From assembly GCA_964019415.1 (NCBI GenBank), contig OZ025873.1, positions 2,668,982 through 2,732,981 of the forward strand: a DNA stretch of 64,000 nucleotides, written 5' to 3'. Below the pieces are notes generated by a model. That model had not been told where the DNA came from. It made no database searches and was given only the letters and a program-made list of their open reading frames with translations. This DNA comes from Ianthella basta. Taxonomy: Eukaryota > Porifera > Demospongiae > Verongiida > Ianthellidae. A program made the position numbers and the translations under genes. Below, in pieces: positions 11,801 to 22,100 of this stretch (positions within the stretch are counted from its first letter, which is position 1; the number at the start of each line of letters is the position of its first letter).

Positions 11801-13411
11801 ACACAGACCTCCCCCGAGGGATCTTTTGTCGACTTGCAGTGGAGCTCAGTAATGGTCCATGGACACCCATTCCAAAGGAAAGCGATCGCACCACTGTCAA
11901 ATTCTACTCAGAGGAGTTTGAGCTGTACCTCGCAGAAGCACCAGGATTCATCAGCCTCACTCCCGTCTTGGTGGAAGAGTTGGAAGGAAAGAACCCACTA
12001 GCAGAATTGCACAAGCTGTGCAGACGCATGTATGACACACTTCATAAGAGCATTGTTGTGTCAGCTGAGGGCGTGCTAGGGGACCAATTTTGCCAAACAG
12101 CCACGACTGTTTATGGGGTGGAATGTTACTGCAGAAAGGTGCCCCATCTGGCCACCCCAGTATCAGCAAAGGTGCGGACCCTGATCTGCCAAGCCACAAA
12201 GGAACGGCAGAGATGCCTAAGTCGGCAGCGAATTTGGTTCGTTCCAGTGGAAAGTACTAAGGTGAGAGGCTGAAATCAGTTTCAGTTAATAATACAGGGT
12301 GGAAAGAGAGGGGAGACCTGTGCCCCACTACATACATGGCACTTTGTCTGTTAAACCCTGGCAGAGCTAACTGCAGATTGTGTGACCATTCATGATTGTT
12401 CCTATGCATGGCCTCTATAGCCAACTAGCTTAGACTAAGTCTTCATTCCTTGTGGTTATGCATCATACATATCATTAAATGAGATGCCCCTCTTTGTGTA
12501 CTGTAGCTTGTGCAGGTAGACGGTGGCAACATGTGGGTCATGGAGGAGACTGGCTATCCCTCGAGTGACCCACCTCAAATGGGGCACCTGCAGCAGAAAG
12601 TACACGCTCAGCAGTCCCCCGCATGCTCTTTAGAGAGAACTTCTATGTCACTGAGAACAACTGGTACGTTGTTGTCCAGTCTGGGTGTGTGTGAGAAAGG
12701 GGACTCATACAGCTACGTATGTACATACAGTACCTGTCTGGTGTTGAGGGGACCATAACTAAGTTTCTTTACTTGTTAAGGAACCCTCTGTGTGTTGTAA
12801 TAGCATACTACATTGTCAAGTGATTGTGCTCACAGTGGACACGTTTCAGAAGTGTAGTCTTGCATTCCAAAGCTTGTGTGTGAGATGTGTCGGATGGTGA
12901 GCATGATTATGTGGTTGGGAATGTGGGTTAATATCATGTACATCTATACAGCATATTCCATTCCTTTACTTACAACCTCCACACCAGCAGATTCACCCCA
13001 GAGTGAGATGCTGACAGGCAATGGTGCTAATGACACCATCTTGTCACAGAATGTGTATGGTGAGTTAATCTGTTCATGTCAGTTGTGAGGAATGTGAATG
13101 TGAAGAGTCTTCGTGTCATTGCAGATCATCAAGAGCATCTCGTGCTCTTCAGAGTACATGTGAGCAGAACAGCTGCAGCCAAGGGGAGAGCCATTCTGGA
13201 AGGGGTGGGGCTTGACACAGCCACAATCGACACATGTTTCGAGGATCATCCTCAGCATGTAGTGGAAGTTGTACAAGCTGGACTGAAGACATGGTGTGGT
13301 GGCCAAGGAAACCAACCTCCCACCTGGGATGTGCTTCTCAGGGCAATGGAGTATGCTGAGGTCCCACAGCAGCACATTCAAGATCTAAAGACAGACCTTG
13401 GCCTTCACTGA
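3190..13411 (+). CDS. Rab-like GTPase / ROCO-like GTPase-COR / death-domain fusion protein
   Basis: Fifteen proposed exons: 3190-3313, 7779-7839, 8058-8118, 8213-8290, 8607-8808, mini-exons 9089-9118, 9249-9278, 9403-9432, 9557-9586, 9717-9746, 9877-9897, then 10163-12261, 12507-12663, 12991-13059, 13125-13411. Every border has AG/GT and all phases join, giving about 1102 residues. Residues 1-175 are a Rab fold, 176-232 a Lys/Glu/Arg-rich linker, about 261-515 a second GTPase (GPPATGKST, DTGGQP, GTHKD), followed by a COR-like region and a Cys-containing C-terminal part. The last about 95 residues are a death domain. In the Rab part the P-loop Lys is Arg (GDTGVGRT) and the G3 box reads EATGQE, while NKCD and SAK are intact, so nucleotide hydrolysis may be weak. 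Unlike its Rab paralogues, exon 5 ends in phase 1 and no LQS-stop exon follows, which supports the fusion. The alternative is two adjacent genes. Likely a cytoplasmic signalling scaffold; this role is inferred. Confidence 0.68.
3450..3687. mobile_element. MITE with terminal inverted repeats, TA target site
   Basis: The ends TACCGTGTAAGCTCTAAT and its reverse complement face each other, and the element is bounded by TA on both sides, as for Tc1/mariner-derived MITEs. It is about 238 bp with no coding capacity. A decayed relative appears near 40.05-40.16 kb. Confidence 0.8.
3812..4069. mobile_element. Long palindromic element (arms about 115 bp)
   Basis: The two halves are near-perfect reverse complements around a short centre near 3930-3955; the outer ends read AGAAATAATAAAAATTTT and its complement. 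It has no open frame and is probably a foldback or MITE-type element. A second element is inserted at its right edge. Confidence 0.8.
4075..5065. mobile_element. Non-autonomous DNA transposon, about 98-bp TIRs, 9-bp target duplication
   Basis: Terminal inverted repeats at 4075-4173 and 4967-5065 begin TAGTCTAT. The 9-bp sequence TTCTAGTTT flanks both ends (4066-4074 and 5066-5074). Long TIRs with a 9-bp duplication are typical of Mutator-like elements. The element sits at the right border of the palindrome at 3812-4069. No transposase is seen; it holds a small Cys-rich open frame. Confidence 0.82.
4315..4599 (+). CDS. Small cysteine-rich protein inside the 4075-5065 transposon
   Basis: An open frame of 94 codons beginning MAKPLNSVCAVCKLAIPK. 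It holds two C-x2-C pairs (CAVC near residue 9 and CLSC near residue 61), a spacing that could bind one zinc ion, with basic residues between, as in DNA-binding domains of transposon proteins. I do not recognise the family. It may be the N-terminal remnant of the transposase; the reading frame shifts near 4600, where a further basic stretch continues in another frame. Confidence 0.4.
   Translation: MAKPLNSVCAVCKLAIPKAIKYRLQREFSQGGSPTKLYHQLRGVAGTELSASLGSNFLCLSCRGKLLAVANQKKRYKESRNFFASCSTSLLPLR
5787..6366. mobile_element. MITE, TAAGGTAAA termini
   Basis: Starts TAAGGTAAAGGGGGGTAATT and ends with an imperfect reverse complement, with TA at both ends. The motif GGGGGTAATTCCGTAAT occurs again internally near 5970. 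A relative with the same first nine bases lies at 60536-61128 in a Rab intron. Confidence 0.65.
6367..7778 (+). other. Remaining part of intron 1 of the fusion gene
   Basis: No coding exon, RNA gene or clear repeat seen in this stretch. It ends in the acceptor TCTGTAG before exon 2. Confidence 0.5.
9065..9897 (+). repeat. Six tandem copies of a roughly 155-bp unit, each carrying one mini-exon
   Basis: Each unit holds the intron text GTGTGTCACTCTTCCTCAAT, a polypyrimidine-AG acceptor, a mini-exon of 30 nt (21 nt in the last copy) and GTAAGT or GTGAGC. Mini-exons lie at 9089-9118, 9249-9278, 9403-9432, 9557-9586, 9717-9746 and 9877-9897. All are phase 1-1 and encode charged decapeptides such as KEREKQEKKR. 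Copy number or exon skipping can change linker length by ten residues without breaking the frame. Confidence 0.82.
10163..12261 (+). CDS. ROCO-like GTPase-COR exon of the fusion gene
   Basis: One 2099-nt exon, phase 1 in and phase 0 out. It begins in frame after the last mini-exon with KFEWRQAYSESLRQHG and soon reaches a full P-loop (GPPATGKST). A G3 box reads DTGGQPSFQ and a G4-like box reads LGTHKDQ. A COR-like segment with conserved Trp and hydrophobic pattern follows (from about AVPLRWYACKQY to FMPAALPQ). The end holds Cys/His residues (YGVECYCRKVPH) before WFVPV. The same order occurs in the two other ROCO-like genes of the window. Confidence 0.85.
12507..13059 (+). CDS. Two linker exons between COR region and death domain
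   Basis: Exons 12507-12663 (157 nt, phase 0 to 1) and 12991-13059 (69 nt, phase 1-1). They encode a polar, Gln/Ser-rich linker with no recognised domain. Borders: CTGTAG before the first, GTACGT after it, CAGCAG before the second and GTGAGT after it. Confidence 0.6.
13125..13411 (+). CDS. Death-domain terminal exon of the fusion gene
   Basis: 287 nt, phase 1 in, ending at TGA 13409-13411. The 95 residues show the six-helix pattern of a death domain: ILEGVGLDTATIDTC, a mid-domain VVQAGLKTW, then PPTWDVLLRAMEYAEVPQQH. Such domains oligomerise with others of their kind in cell-death and NF-kB type signalling. Being C-terminal to a GTPase-COR unit is a known arrangement for invertebrate ROCO-like proteins. 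Confidence 0.75.
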
Positions 13412-14107
13412 AGGTATGTTAAGTTTGCCATTTAGTCTGTTGTTGGCAGTGACTGCATTGGGATACCATATGGCCAGAATATTGGTGCGTGAATATTTTT
13501 GGAAAATTTGGCAATCGAGCGCAGAATGGCCACATTTAAAATTTGAGCCAGTGTCGTTAATTACAAATTGTATAATTAGTTCATTAGTTGTGAAACATGC
13601 TCAGCAGCCCTGCATGGTTGAACCATTCTCAGCAGCACACTTGCCAGTCTGTGCCCACTAATCTGGAGTGTAGCTTGTTATACTTCCATTCTATTTGGTG
13701 ATTGACTCATTCCTGTTGGTATTGTCAAATTTCATGCAATGCTTCACTTCTTCATTCGCTGCCTTTAGGCCGTATTCATTAACGATGCGGATTTGCGGTT
13801 GTGCTTTCCACTACCCCCTTTCGTCAGGTACTTCAGCAAAGCCATACAATCCGCTGTGTAAGCTAGCTACATAGCATACTGTGCAAGTTTGCACAGAAGA
13901 AGAGACACTACCCATAATGAAGGGCTCTACAAACATAGCTGCCTGTTCGTTTGTTAGCCAGATGTGGCTTAACTACGTATGCCTAACTGCCTGTACGATG
14001 GTGTCATTGCTACTGACTCAAGGCAGCAGATGGCATAGGTAACTTAATGTATTACAGCAGATACTCAGGGAGGTGTGAGTTTCTGATTATGACATTATAC
14101 CTCTGAC

Positions 14108-14520
14108 CCCCCCACACACTGCACGCACACCGTACAGATGCACACACACAGCGCACACACCACACACACACCACACGCACTGTGCACACACACCACATGC
14201 ACACACACACCACACACACTGCACACACACCACACACACGCATGCACGCACACACCACACACATTGAACACACACACACACACAACACACACATGCACAC
14301 ACACACACACCACACACCGCACACACACACACAAATACGCACGCACACACCACACACCGCACACACACACACAAACACGCACACACACCATACACATGCA
14401 TACACACATATGTACACACACACACACACCACACACTGCGCACACACCACACACATGCACATGCACACACACATGCACGCACACACAACACACACCATAC
14501 ACACACCGCACACACACCAC

Positions 14521-14551
<31 letters not shown>

Positions 14552-14585
14552 CACACACACACTCACGCATGCACACCGCACACAG
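14108..14585. repeat. Long interrupted (AC)n microsatellite
   Basis: About 475 bp of CA/CACA units with interspersed GCAC, CATGCA and CACC variants. The open frames it creates on both strands (Thr-His or Val-Cys repeats) are artefacts of the repeat. Confidence 0.95.
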
Positions 14586-16235
14586 AAGGCATCCCTGAAA
14601 CTCGGTGCATTGTCTACTAACAGGAGGGATGGGTGCATGGTTTAGACAGGTGGCAGTTATGTACCATGGCCATTTGTCATGGTCTCTCTGAGCATTCCTT
14701 GCATTCACTGAGCTCCACCAGAAGAGTGTCTTAGTGCATAACATTGTCATGACAGGTCTGACCGGTGGCTCCACTGATTAGAGTCCTTGTCTTTGCTGTT
14801 TGCAGGCCACACAATGTCCTCAAGCCCACTACTGTCACCCTGGGCAGGGGGCTGGGCAAGACTCTACCAGATTCAACTAGTCAGTTGGAGATTGAGCTAA
14901 CAGCACATTTCTTTTCTAATGTGATTGTTGTATGTTGCATGCTAGCATGATGTCACGGCGTTGTATCCACACTATCTACATGCATTACTATATATTGTAC
15001 GTATTGTGTGTTTACCATTATTGTTTACAGTTTGTTTACAATTGTTGAGAATATAGTGATTTCTCTCATATTATTCAGGAACTTCACTATTAGTGGTATT
15101 AATTTTAATTGTGATTCTTTGTTAGAAGTGTGTATATTAGTTGGTGGCTGAATGGCCATAGTGTGTAATTTGATTGTGTGAGAAAGTACATTTATACACA
15201 TTAAATTATGTCTTGCATGTGCTGGGAGGATGCCATTTAATGGTTGTATGGTCCATGGTGTGTTTATTTGCATAGAGTGCAAAAGGCCTGCATGAGGAGG
15301 GCCTTAATGTGATCTTGCAAGTAGTCACTGGTTGGCGTGTTGCGTGGGTGGAAGTGGCTGTCCATACATGGGCAGTGTGGGCCCTAGCTGGGCCAAATGG
15401 TATAATTGGACTGTTCATTTCAAGTAATTATTGTGCATGCAAGTCACCCGGCCAGCTAGAGCCAGCTACAGTGTACGTACATATAGAGTTTCATTATTAC
15501 TATTACATATAATTATACATACATAATATTATTTCTATAATTATAGGTAAGTTAGCTGCCTAGGTTGCATGAGAGAGAGTATGCAGTCTACATAATTATA
15601 CATAGATATGTGTGTGTGCATGCAGTGAGTCTGTGCATGTGAGTGTGTGTGTGTGTGCATGTGTGTTTGTGTGTGTGTGTGTTGTGTGCGTCTAGCATGT
15701 GAGTATGTATAAGGTTGTCACATGTACCTGTGATCATGTCCTCCTACTTCTTGTAGCAACAAGTCAATCAGGTAAATAACAATGTTTGGAACTACACATG
15801 GTAAGGAAAGAAGAGGGGAAGGGTAAAATGGCAGTGAACCAGACCAGCACTTGCAACCTCCTTTGGCTGACCATTTAGCAGCCAGGTCGCTGGTCACCGC
15901 CAACAGCCACTGATCCATTCCCTCCTCATATACCGATGTGGGCGGGCTCTATCCAGAGCTTCCTTTGAAACTCTCACGCTGGGCACTGACTAATCAGTGA
16001 CACCGGAAATGCTAAATTTAGATGGTTACCAAACGTTGTCTTTCATTTGTGTCACAACGGTACATAGACCATCTTAATAAGCAATCAGGCCTCCCCCTCT
16101 TACTAAAAGGAATTCCAGGAGTACAACAACAACACATACAAACCTCTTCCATGCATCCACAGGGTGTTGATTGTGATATACTGGCATGTCAGCCAGACCC
16201 ACACAAGCAGCCCTTTGTGTTGTGTAAGCTGATTA

Positions 16236-16600
16236 CATGACCCTAGCTGACTCCACTATAATTCCTCACCTTCTCATAACAGACCCACCTGAAGGGGTGA
16301 AGCCCCAGGCAGGTCAGTGAGGGGGGAACCCACGGTCACTTTTGTAGCTTTGGAGTAATGTTTATGGTTGCCATAATATCTAATGCGATGATTCATTCTT
16401 CCATACAACACTCACTTTGTGGGCCACTGAATGTTGGCAGACAGTACACTCTACTATCCACTAATTGACACTCAGCTACAATGGTAAGCAGCACTGATAC
16501 ATTAGTACATGCACATGCACACAAAACATCACATTGTGACACAAGTGTGTGCCACCTACATATGTATGTATATACACAGCACACAGTGAACCATACATAC
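16236..16600. repeat. Dispersed repeat, copy 1
   Basis: Shares AATTCCTCACCTTCTCA and GGGTGAAGCCCCAG, and the following few hundred bases with decay, with 44464-44780. Both copies are non-coding; the family is not recognised. Confidence 0.6.
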
Positions 16601-16955
16601 ATGCATACTGATATGCTGTTCTAGAATCATGTGACGCCATGTGATGCGTTTCTTCAAAGCCACAGGGAAGATGTTATTCTGACTGCATGGCTATTGCATG
16701 AGCTATTCCACATTTGTGTGTTCCCAGAAGCATTCCTATAATATTGGCACAGTTAAGTGATTGAGAGAACTGCCCCTGTGCCATAATTGGTGCCTTCCAT
16801 GTTGAAGGTCTAGCATAAGTGAGGGTCAAGAGTTCACTATATGTACACACTGCCTCTGACTTAATTGTGCCCAAATATGGTGTTAGTGGAATCTCCCCAT
16901 AAATATCCCACCTCCAAAGGAGAGGCCTCAGTCTTCCTTCACCTTAATCTGGCCC

Positions 16956-17013
16956 GCTAGCCCCTACTTCAGGCCCTCGATTGCACAATTGGGGGCTGGA
17001 AGTAGGGGCTAGC
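16956..17013. repeat. Short hairpin
   Basis: GCTAGCCCCTACTTC and its reverse complement separated by about 28 bp that also partly pair. Confidence 0.6.
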
Positions 17014-17390
17014 AGTCCAGACTACCTTTACCTGCAATCACAGACTACAGCACCCATTCTGCCACATACAATACAACAGTGATAACTCATAAATAACAAC
17101 AAGTATAGCTATGCATGCTGAAAGGTACATCTCAAGATCACAACATATTAATGTGTCTGTATGTAAATAATATAATGTATACACTTTACAGTATACAAAG
17201 TCAGTATAGAATTAATGTACAAAAGTCACTACAACTCGACAAAAGTAAATCAATTAGCCTGTTGGCCAAATCTCAGCATAAGAACTGGCCAGGTCAGCTC
17301 ACGTAGATTGACCTGTGGTTAGTAGAACACACAGGGCCATGTTGTTCACAGACACACTAAGTCACACACAAGCATGTATGAACGCACACA

Positions 17391-17683
17391 CTACGTACAC
17401 ATACCAGCTAGCATGCTCTTCATGTCTTCACCCAATTCTGCCATCTTTGGGTTGCCTTGCACAGCCATGATGATGTCACACACCTTCTTCAAGGCTCTCT
17501 CAGTACACGTTCTAACCAAGTGATCATGAAGGATCTCATTCTTCAATTTCTGGCTAGACTCTTGCCTAATTGCTTCCACAGTACCATCTGCAATGATATT
17601 CTTATCTTTAAGACCATACACAATGGCATCAGCATTCAAATCTCTAATGAATTGGTCCCGAAATTTGCCAAGAACCTGTTCGG
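17391..17683 (-). CDS. CARD-like terminal exon
   Basis: After the acceptor TCTGCAG the frame reads AEQVLGKFRDQFIRDLNADA and continues about 97 residues to a stop (SMLAGMCT). The spacing of hydrophobic residues and the pattern IVYGLKDKNIIADGTVEAI with later LKKVCDIIMAVQ resemble a caspase-recruitment domain. A possible donor (GGTATGT) at 17404 would remove the last four residues if a further exon exists. Confidence 0.55.
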
Positions 17684-20600
17684 CTGCAGAGAAAAGTGAG
17701 GATTGTAACACAATCTGCCAACATCCATTGTTAGTGTATAAATTGTCCCCACAGTCATGCCTGTGACTACAGTGACAGGGCATACATGTATAATGATATT
17801 TGTAGTGATGCCCACCCCTGGAGGGCTCAAATAGCATAATAAAACAACAACACACTCACCAGTTGTAGCAGCTGGTGGGGAAGGAGGGGTTGACTGACGT
17901 CGAACATGTTCTGTGAAGAAAGGAGTGCATGAACATGATACAGTATGTACAGTATGTGGGTATAGGTAGGTTAACACATTGAACAATTTTTCCTTGTACC
18001 AGGTAGCAAGGTCGAACAGGTGTGTATGCAATCCTCAACCAAGAAGAAGAAGCAGGTCAAACAGCCACCCATGCATAGCAGATGAGCTCAGGCCTGCCAT
18101 TTCCTCCATGAAGATTGTTATGAAATGCCACCACACATTTGTAGGTCAAGGAGAACCACCCGGAGGGGGTGGTAAGGTGACGGACGGCCTATACTGCTCT
18201 TTTATACTTAAACTCTCATTTTTCATTTACAGTCACACTGCAAATTGTCACAACTGCTTCCATTCAATTACACTTGCTAGCTCAATACAACCAATGACCC
18301 TTGCTCTCTCAACCTGTACTGACTGGAATCTACTTCATTATTACATTACTACTTGTTGCTGCTGTATGCAGTTAGCACTAGGCTCGCTGAGGCACCCCAC
18401 TAGAAATAGGTGCTCCTGCTACTTGCTAGTCTGACCTGCTGCGACCGTCCCAACAAGCGCCCGGGGGGTGGGTTAAGGGAGGGACGGTCTAGCGGCAATA
18501 GCGATTAGTTAACACCTGTTCGGCCAATCAGATGCGAGTACTGCGAATCGCGGCAATGATATTCATGACTTGTGGTTCGGTCCTTTGGCATTGGCGACTT
18601 CGTAGCAGATGATGGATCTTCAGCATTGATGGTCTGGTGAGGTGTGGCTGGCTCTCTACTCCACTTTGAGGCGGTCGTAGCTACAGTTTCGTCCCTGAAA
18701 AACATACCTGAATCGTGGAAATCTCTCCTCCGAGCTTCCTTCCGAGCCAACAGATCTTCCTCTGCTTTCTGTATGGCCATAAGTCACCAATAACAGGCCT
18801 TGCAGTGGTGTGCCTTTTCAAGCTCGCTCCAAGGGACGCTCACAATGGCTACTAGAGTTCGCCCGTTGCTGGTAAACACATGTTCCCTCAAGAATCAGTA
18901 CGATGCTCCACTCGAGAGGGGAACTTTACAAATTCGACAAAAGTCGTCCAATCTCGGCATAGGAGTCTAGGAGTCTGAATCTCGAGGGAAGAAACTGGAT
19001 TGCACCGGGCTCTAAAGACAATGTCACCGTTCTCGGCATGCATGTACACGTACGTAGCGCTAATTGATATAACAGTGGTGTCAAGGTGTTAACTAATTGC
19101 TATTGCTGCTAGACCGTCCCTTCCCTTCCACGCCTGTAGGCGTTTACGTGGGACGGTCTAGCAAGCCTAACTAGCTACTTGCACACATTGTAACCACTAC
19201 CACAAGGGAGTCAGCACCAGCACAGCACAAGTTGAAGGAGGATGCAACCAAAGCATGGCTTACAAATCAGTGGGCAGTGTCACAGTGCATAGTAGTCACA
19301 GTCAGTGCTCAGCATTAATAGCCCAGTTCACAGGATGCGTAAACCAGGACACCATAGCGATATTTGTAGTGATGCCCACCTCTGGAGGGCTCAAATAACA
19401 TAATAAAACAACAACACACTCACCAGTTTTCGCAGCTAGTGGGGAAGGAGGGGTTGACTGACGTCGAACATGTTCTGTGAAGAAAGGAGTGCATGATCAT
19501 GATACAGTATGTACAGTATGTGGGTATAGGTAGGTTAGGGCATAGAACAATTTTTACTTGGTACCTGGTAGCCAGCTCGAACATGTTTGTATGCAATCCT
19601 CAACCAAGAAGAAGTTGGTCAAACGACCACCCATAGCGGATGAACTCAGGCCTGTGATTTCCTCAAGATTGTCATGAAATGCCACCACACATTTGTAGGT
19701 CAAGGAGAACCACCCGAAGGGGGTGGTAAGGTGACGGACGGCCTATACTGCTCTTTTATACTTAAACTCTCGTTTTCCGTTCCCAGTCACACTGCAAATT
19801 GTGAAAACCGCTTCCATTCAATTACACTTGCTAGTTCAATACAACCAATGACCCTTGCTCTCTCAACCTGTACTGACTGGAATCCATTCCACTTGTCTAT
19901 TGCATTACTACTTGTTGCCACAGTATGTAGTTAGCACTAGACTCGCTGAGGCACCCCACTAAAGGTAGGCACTCCTGCTACTAGCACACATTGTAACCAC
20001 TACTGCAAGTTGCAAGGGAGTCAGCACCAGCACAGCACAAGTTGAAGGGGGATGCAACCAAAGCATGGCTTACAAATCAGTTTTCCTTGGGCATTGTCAT
20101 AGGGCATAGTAGTCACAGTCAGTGCCTAGCATTAATAGCCCAATTCACAGGACGTGTAAACCAGGACACCATAGAAGATGGAGTAAAGTAGATTTATGAC
20201 ATTATGACCGATCAATGTTACTGCCAATTCAAATGGAATAGGATGTGGTTGACCGGACCTTTACTAGGGCATGGTACATAATACTGCTACATGTGAAAGT
20301 GGTGTTATGCATCTCTAAAATGCAGCACGTCCACCAACACACAGACTCACCACGGGCCCGTGCACAGAGCTCGAGTTTCATCATGTCACTGGAGGGTGAC
20401 AGTGGGCAGGTTTGCACTGACACCATCTACGGTATTAGAAAAAAGCAATTAAAAGGCAAACAAATGTCTATTTTGTGCACTGTCACTGTGACCCTTCTGT
20501 GATACTACACATACCTTCTCCAAATCATCCTTCTTCCGAAACCAAATCTCCTGCAGTGGAGTTGCGCGCTGGGCACAGTTAGAGCACTCCAAGACAGGAT

Positions 20601-22100
20601 GGCGCTTCCCATCCTTATATGCGGCAAAGGTCTTCACGGCGGGGGCATCCTTCTTTCCACATGTGTGGTAAAACCCATAGCGAATACTGGTTTCGGCCAA
20701 TTTCAGACGACGTAGGATGATGTCTGCGGACCTGACCACGTTTTTATTTATTCTAATGCATGCACTCTGTAGGTCTTCTATCTTCTCCTCATCAGGTATG
20801 GGCTCCCAGCTATCAACCTCCAATTCCTGAATGCCAATCTCGATGCAGAAATCTTGCTCAACTAAATGGATTCGAGTGGTGTTGTTCTTGATTCGCACAT
20901 AATGCTGCTCCATAACCATGATCTCATACTGTCGGTCCTCTGACAGAAACTCGGTTACAAAAACCGCAAAGAAAAATGATGGCAACAAGTATTCGGGTTC
21001 CACTGAAAACTGGTTTGAACCCTTGAAGGTCATCAGGAGTGGGGGAACGCTGTACTCAGCAGGCGGTGGGCTATTAGGAGTACCAGCCTTCAGGCCAATG
21101 ACAAAAACAAAATCGGACTGCACCTTAACCACGAGACCCAAGTCAATGCAGATGCGCTGGAACCACTGTTTATGATTTGCACCAGAGTCAATGGATGCAT
21201 CTGTACGTGAGAAGAGGTCGTGGATGGTGGTACGCTCTCGTTTTTCTTTGAGCTCGAGGACCACATCAAAGAGCCTGCACAGGTACTGGGGCTGCACCAG
21301 GACAACCTTATCAGCTTCTTCACCTTCCTTCACGGAGTGGTAAAAGATGAAGCCATAATTGTGCAGGAACTTCAGGAACGCATCAAATTTTAGGCCGGCT
21401 ATGTCATCATTGGGTGATATAGCAGCCATTTTGGCTTTGAGATCATCGTACAGAATGCATGGAACATTTTTGAGCTCCTCCTGTAGCTTGTGGTGGTACC
21501 TTATCCACCTGCGGACCTCAAACCCATGCCTAGAGCAGCAGCTTTGAATCTCACGCGAAAGATCAGTGCCACTCACAGACAAATCCTCTCCGTTAACCGC
21601 CCAGAATGGCTCGTCACCGACTGGCTTACTGATCAGCCCGTTATAGGGCATCTTCTCCAGCCTCTCCTTCAGCTCCTGGGTGAACTTGCTTCTATCATTG
21701 GCTTCATCAGCATGCATGCCCACTAGAAACACCACTGGCATCTCGTTTCCGCTCTCACGACGATATGACGAGAGGGTGTATACATTCTTCATCACATTGT
21801 GAATCATACCGAGGGACTGCTTCGCAGCGCTGGAGCGCAGATCAAAGGCAACAAGATAGATGCAGAAAATAGGTGTCACTAGCATTGGCAGATGGTATAG
21901 CTGCTGGTTTGGGACATCGATGTCCAGCAACACGTGGGAGGTGTCAGCTTCATCCCATTCACTTATTGTGTGTAGGGCTTGTCGTTTTGGTGATGTCACG
22001 CTGAAACAGTTTACCCATCTATCCCACTTCTCTGGTGAGGATGGTACAGTCTCAGGCTTTAATGTGCGGATAGTAACACATTTCGTTACTTTCATTTGGG
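17391..22100 (-). CDS. ROCO-like protein with degenerate GTPase and C-terminal CARD-like domain
   Basis: Proposed minus-strand exons: 22100-20515 (1586 nt, phase 1 to 0), 20426-20351 (76 nt, phase 0 to 1), mini-exon 19474-19424 (51 nt, 1-1), mini-exon 17910-17860 (51 nt, 1-1), and 17683-17391 ending in a stop. The big exon begins QMKVTKCVTIRTLKPET, where the paralogues have a GPP-x3-GK-[ST/T] P-loop; here it is absent. G3 reads DIDVPNQQ instead of DTGGQ and G4 reads GMHADE. The COR-like region (WIRYHHKLQEELKNV onward) and a C-terminal C-x2-C region before EIWF are kept. The final exon is a CARD-like fold. The start is uncertain: ATG at 22095, or a 10-nt first exon at 24779-24770. Probably a pseudo-GTPase scaffold. 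Confidence 0.65.
18427..19173. mobile_element. DNA transposon insertion, 9-bp target duplication, empty site visible in a paralogous copy
   Basis: The 9-bp GCTACTTGC occurs on both sides (18418-18426 and 19174-19182). The duplicate at 1466-1485 reads straight through one copy of this 9-mer without the insert, which proves an insertion. The ends begin TAGT and share GACCGTCCC; longer inner parts (TTAACACC... with its complement) also pair imperfectly. Ends and duplication length match the element at 4075-5065, so one Mutator-like family is likely. Confidence 0.85.
18505..18780 (-). CDS. Small open frame within the 18427-19173 transposon
   Basis: 91 codons starting MAIQKAEEDLLARKEARRRD; charged and without a recognised domain. 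It could be a remnant of an element-encoded protein, or chance. Confidence 0.2.
   Translation of the reverse strand: MAIQKAEEDLLARKEARRRDFHDSGMFFRDETVATTASKWSREPATPHQTINAEDPSSATKSPMPKDRTTSHEYHCRDSQYSHLIGRTGVN
20515..22100 (-). CDS. Degenerate GTPase-COR exon
   Basis: The 528-codon body of the ROCO-CARD gene. Acceptor ATGCAG at its 5' end, donor GTATGT after KKDDLEK. Aligned by eye with the exon at 10163-12261 and with 25322-27960, it lacks about 100 residues around the P-loop. COR and the C-terminal zinc-like part (CSNCAQRATPLQEIWF) are complete. Confidence 0.82.

Larger units (their letters stand above)
13412..17390. other. Intergenic stretch without a supported gene
   Basis: Holds a large AC repeat, a GT repeat near 15.64-15.70 kb, a dispersed repeat at 16.24-16.60 kb and a small hairpin at 16.96-17.01 kb. 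Short open frames are present but none has splice context or domain content I can support. Confidence 0.6.
17684..20560 (-). repeat. Tandem duplication of a mini-exon unit inside the ROCO-CARD gene
   Basis: The sequence from about 17700 to 19355 (less the inserted transposon) is repeated from about 19356 to 20165; the junction lies near 19356, after ACCATAG. Each unit carries one phase 1-1, 51-nt mini-exon reading EHVRRQSTPPSP. The copy at 1-2058 derives from the same region. Confidence 0.75.

Noticed and set aside
14138..14774. Long Thr-His and Val-Cys open frames on both strands
   Set aside because: They are translations of an AC/GT microsatellite and have no splice or domain context.
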